Shown piece after piece: positions 61,998 through 64,000 of a stretch of DNA of 64,000 nucleotides. The translations under genes were made by a program, and so were the position numbers. The DNA comes from Cognatundibacterium crateris (GTDB lineage Bacteria > Pseudomonadota > Gammaproteobacteria > Burkholderiales > Burkholderiaceae_D), in the NCBI RefSeq assembly GCF_010078235.1, contig NZ_JAABOS010000007.1:211190-275189 (forward strand), given 5' to 3'. Each line of letters starts with the position of its first letter. The stretch's first letter is position 1. The notes beneath the pieces were generated by a model. That model was not told the DNA's origin. It was given only the letters and a program-made list of their open reading frames with translations, and did not search any database.

Positions 61998-62303
61998 ATG
62001 GCCGGCAAATTCTCTAAAATTACCCATTTCCCTACACCTAAAATCGCCTCAGCGCGGGAGTTAGGCCAGTGGATACGTGCACGCCGCGTTGCGGCCGGTA
62101 TTCGAATAGATGACGCGGCCGCACTCTGCAATGTGTCGGTGCAATTGTTATCAGATCTGGAAAATGGCAATCGCTCGGTTGGTATAGACAAAGTGTTTGC
62201 TGTCATCAATTGCCTAGGCTTGGATCTAATCGTCAAGCCACGCGGTGAGGATCTCGATATCAGGGATGACGAAGCTGGGGCTGATGATGCTGAAAAAAAC
62301 TAA
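61998..62303 (+). CDS. hipB: HipB-like antitoxin (Xre-family HTH)
   Basis: 101 residues. An Xre helix-turn-helix spans about residues 17-75: ARELGQWIRARRVAAGIRIDDAAALCNVSVQLLSDLENGNRSVGIDKVFAVINCLGL. The charged tail overlaps the start of hipA. It would bind and neutralise the HipA kinase and repress the operon through the palindrome upstream. Confidence 0.85.
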   Translation: MAGKFSKITHFPTPKIASARELGQWIRARRVAAGIRIDDAAALCNVSVQLLSDLENGNRSVGIDKVFAVINCLGLDLIVKPRGEDLDIRDDEAGADDAEKN

Positions 62304-63681
62304 TGAACTGATCATCTGGATAGAGCAAACTCAGGTCGCTACGCTTGAAGTCAATGACATAGGTCAGTTCAGCTTGAGATATGAGCCAGCTTGGGCCAGC
62401 TCGCCCAAGGGATATCCCATTTCACCCAGCCTTCCGCTTGCTGGCAGCGAGGACTCTGCCGAAATTCACTCTGCAAAAGTACGCTTCTTCTTTTCAAATT
62501 TACTTCCAGAAGGGAAAAGCCTGGATGAAGCTGTGCTGGCAAATGGGCTATCGAAATCCAATATTTTCGGACTCCTCCATGCGCTGGGACAAGAGAGTGC
62601 CGGCGCGCTGATGCTGCTTGCCCCAGGCCTGAACCCCGAAGCAATCACCAGTCATCGTGATATGCGTGAAATCAGCAATGAAGAGCTTTCTGAGCGTATT
62701 CGGGCGATGCCCAACATCCCATTTTCCGTATGGGATGGCAAGGTGCGCATGTCTATCGCCGGATATCAAAGCAAACTCGCTGTGCATAAGACCCATGATG
62801 GACGCTTGTGGCTAACAGACGGCAGGAACGCTTCCACCCATATTTTAAAGCCTCAGACGGGTGGCTTAAATGAATGTCAGGTCGCCAATGAATATTTCTG
62901 CATGCGGCTGGCGGCAATGGCAGGGATTGAGTCGGCCGAGGTGGATATTTTGCGAGTGCCGGAACCGATTTTAGTGGTCACACGATTCGATCGCCAAGTA
63001 TTCAATGGCAACACACGGCGGCTGCATATTATTGACGCCTGCCAGGCACTCAATAAATCACCGGAACAAAAGTACGAACGTAATTTCGGCTCAGGTGAAC
63101 ATGTGCGCCATATCCGGGATGGTGTTTCTGTCAAAGACTTATTTTCAATCACCGATTTGGCGACGAATAAGGCCGATATGAGCTTGCGCCAATTGCGCTG
63201 GCTGATGTTCCAGCATCTGATCGGCAACTCCGATGCACACGGAAAAAACATGTCGTTTTACGTGTCCCGTGACGGCTTGAAAATGGCGCCAGCCTACGAT
63301 CAATTAAGCGTGCTGGCCTACCCGACAATCAATCACGAATTTGCAATGGCAATTGGCGACGAATTCACGGAAGAGGCTATGCACGCTTATCAGTGGGCCG
63401 ATTTTGTCATTCAGGTGAAGCTCAGCCCCAGCCTGGTTGCACGGACAATAAAAAATGTCGCGAGCAAAGTGAACAATGCGCTACCCATGCTGTTAGAGGA
63501 TCCACTATTGACTGAACTTGAAAAAAAATTCCTTAAAAAACTGGCAGACCAAATTCAGGTACGGATAGGTAAATTCTTAGAGATATCGAAAATACTTCCT
63601 CACATCGCTGGTGATATTTTAAGAGAAGTAAACGACAAAAAAGGAGAGGTAATAAGAGGCAACTCAAGACAAGACGGGTAG
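62284..63681 (+). CDS. hipA: HipA-like Ser/Thr kinase toxin
   Basis: 465 residues from the ATG at 62284 (62287 and 62266 also possible), overlapping hipB by 20 bases. Motifs of HipA kinases are intact: KVRMSIAGYQSKLAVH (Gly-rich loop), ILVVTRFDR, the catalytic HLIGNSDAHGKNMS near residue 315 and the metal-binding APAYDQLS. HipA phosphorylates glutamyl-tRNA synthetase in E. coli to induce dormancy; the target here is inferred. The N-terminal Couple_hipA domain is present. It is the second cargo of the tRNA-bounded islets. Confidence 0.88.
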   Translation: MMLKKTNELIIWIEQTQVATLEVNDIGQFSLRYEPAWASSPKGYPISPSLPLAGSEDSAEIHSAKVRFFFSNLLPEGKSLDEAVLANGLSKSNIFGLLHALGQESAGALMLLAPGLNPEAITSHRDMREISNEELSERIRAMPNIPFSVWDGKVRMSIAGYQSKLAVHKTHDGRLWLTDGRNASTHILKPQTGGLNECQVANEYFCMRLAAMAGIESAEVDILRVPEPILVVTRFDRQVFNGNTRRLHIIDACQALNKSPEQKYERNFGSGEHVRHIRDGVSVKDLFSITDLATNKADMSLRQLRWLMFQHLIGNSDAHGKNMSFYVSRDGLKMAPAYDQLSVLAYPTINHEFAMAIGDEFTEEAMHAYQWADFVIQVKLSPSLVARTIKNVASKVNNALPMLLEDPLLTELEKKFLKKLADQIQVRIGKFLEISKILPHIAGDILREVNDKKGEVIRGNSRQDG

Positions 63682-63744
63682 CCAGTTACATTTTTGCAGC
63701 AAGCCGAACAGAGATTTTTTAAGCAGAATTTTTCCGATTTAAAA

Positions 63745-63824
63745 AACAAAAAACCCGCAAACTCCAAAGAATTTGCGGGTTTTTGCACTTACTGAGATGT
63801 CGATATGGTGCCCGAGGCCGGAAT
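63745..63824 (-). repeat. Repeat C: terminator and 3' end of intact tRNA-Leu (candidate att)
   Basis: The intact partner of repeats A and B. It holds a terminator hairpin (AAAAACCCGCAAA / TTTGCGGGTTTTT) 19 bases after the tRNA and the tRNA 3' end. Repeat A matches at 79 of 80 bases, B far less well. A to B and B to C are each about 2.35 kb. Confidence 0.85.
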
Positions 63825-63898
63825 CGAACCGGCACGCCCCGATTAAGGAAAGCGGCGGATTTTAAGTCCGATGTGTCTACCTATTTCACCACTCGGGC
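63806..63898 (-). tRNA. tRNA-Leu (anticodon UAA)
   Basis: 93 bases with encoded CCA. The acceptor stem GCCCGAG/CTCGGGC is perfect. The anticodon loop CTTAAAA gives UAA, a long variable arm (class II) fits Leu, and the T arm CCGG-TTCGATT-CCGG is intact. It is the intact end of the repeat series and the likely original integration site. Confidence 0.95.
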
Positions 63899-63929
63899 CC
63901 ATCACTACAACATGCAGCCGAAACTGCTT

Positions 63930-63962
63930 GCTCTGAAAAAAAAGCGCTTAACAGCGCTTTCT
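63930..63962 (-). terminator. Hairpin between the two tRNA genes
   Basis: On the minus strand AAAGCGCTGTTAAGCGCTTTTTTTT forms a short stem with a T run, downstream of the next tRNA and upstream of tRNA-Leu. It could be a weak terminator or an RNA-processing signal. Confidence 0.5.
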
Positions 63963-63968
63963 TTGTAC

Positions 63969-64000
63969 TGGAGGCGGGGGTCGGGATCGAACCGGCGTCT
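63969..64000 (-). tRNA. tRNA 3' end, probably tRNA-Cys, cut by the window edge
   Basis: Minus-strand sequence ends with a T arm (GGTTCGATCCC), the acceptor strand and TCCA. U73 with CCA fits tRNA-Cys or tRNA-Gly; the frequent Gly-Cys-Leu(UAA) order in proteobacteria makes Cys the likely choice. Only 32 bases are visible. Confidence 0.6.

Noticed and set aside
59038..63824. Three similar repeats considered as a CRISPR array
   Set aside because: Copies are over 2.3 kb apart and correspond to a tRNA end and terminator.

Overview
The window looks like chromosome from a motile betaproteobacterium of the Burkholderiales, most like Oxalobacteraceae (Undibacterium/Herminiimonas type). This is inferred from the protein families, the complete iscRSUA-hscBA-fdx operon, the arrangement of the flagellar clusters and a GC content near 50 %; no database search was possible. 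Most of it is ordinary core genome. The last 5 kb and one 5.8 kb gene are accessory in character.

Layout. 1-6.9 kb: tail of an L-serine dehydratase, a secreted S9-type peptidase homologue that has lost its catalytic serine motif, two small exported proteins, and a lysine-catabolism pair (saccharopine-dehydrogenase-like plus ALDH7) with a divergent Lrp/AsnC regulator. 7-12.5 kb: Fe-S cluster assembly operon iscR-iscS-iscU-iscA-hscB-hscA-fdx, ending in a terminator. 12.8-28.3 kb: a sensor kinase, thyA-folA, a DUF4337 membrane protein, a MipA/OmpV porin-like protein, a large PLP amino-acid decarboxylase (AdiA/LdcA type), a PilZ protein, dcd, an xdhC homologue, a DUF1653/exonuclease pair, an MFS exporter and an OPT transporter. 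28.5-36.6 kb: a SCO1-like copper protein downstream of a giant lipoprotein (1920 codons), and a second lipoprotein.

36.8-57.4 kb is a flagellar superregion. flgBCDEFGHIJKL is on the minus strand and flgA, flgM, flgN run divergently. flhB-flhA-flhF-flhG-fliA-motC-motD follows on the minus strand, many of its genes overlapping. The regulatory hierarchy can be read in the DNA: matching FlhDC-type inverted repeats lie at the same distance from -10 elements upstream of flgB, flgA and flhB (class II), and sigma-28 promoters precede flgM and flgK (class III).

57.7-64 kb: a tautomerase, an orphan degenerate ABC ATPase, then two islets of about 2.3 kb bounded by three copies of a tRNA-Leu 3' end plus its terminator. 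One islet carries an AIPR-family abortive-infection protein, the other a HipBA toxin-antitoxin. No integrase is present. The intact tRNA-Leu(UAA) and the 3' end of another tRNA (probably tRNA-Cys) close the window.

The two most unusual items are: (i) the giant lipoprotein at 29307-35069, which joins a copper-radical (galactose/glyoxal-oxidase-like) propeller with all cofactor residues, a PKD domain, a YVTN propeller, a dihaem cytochrome-c-peroxidase-like domain and three PA14 domains, next to a SCO-type copper protein; and (ii) the integrase-less, tRNA-bounded defence islets.
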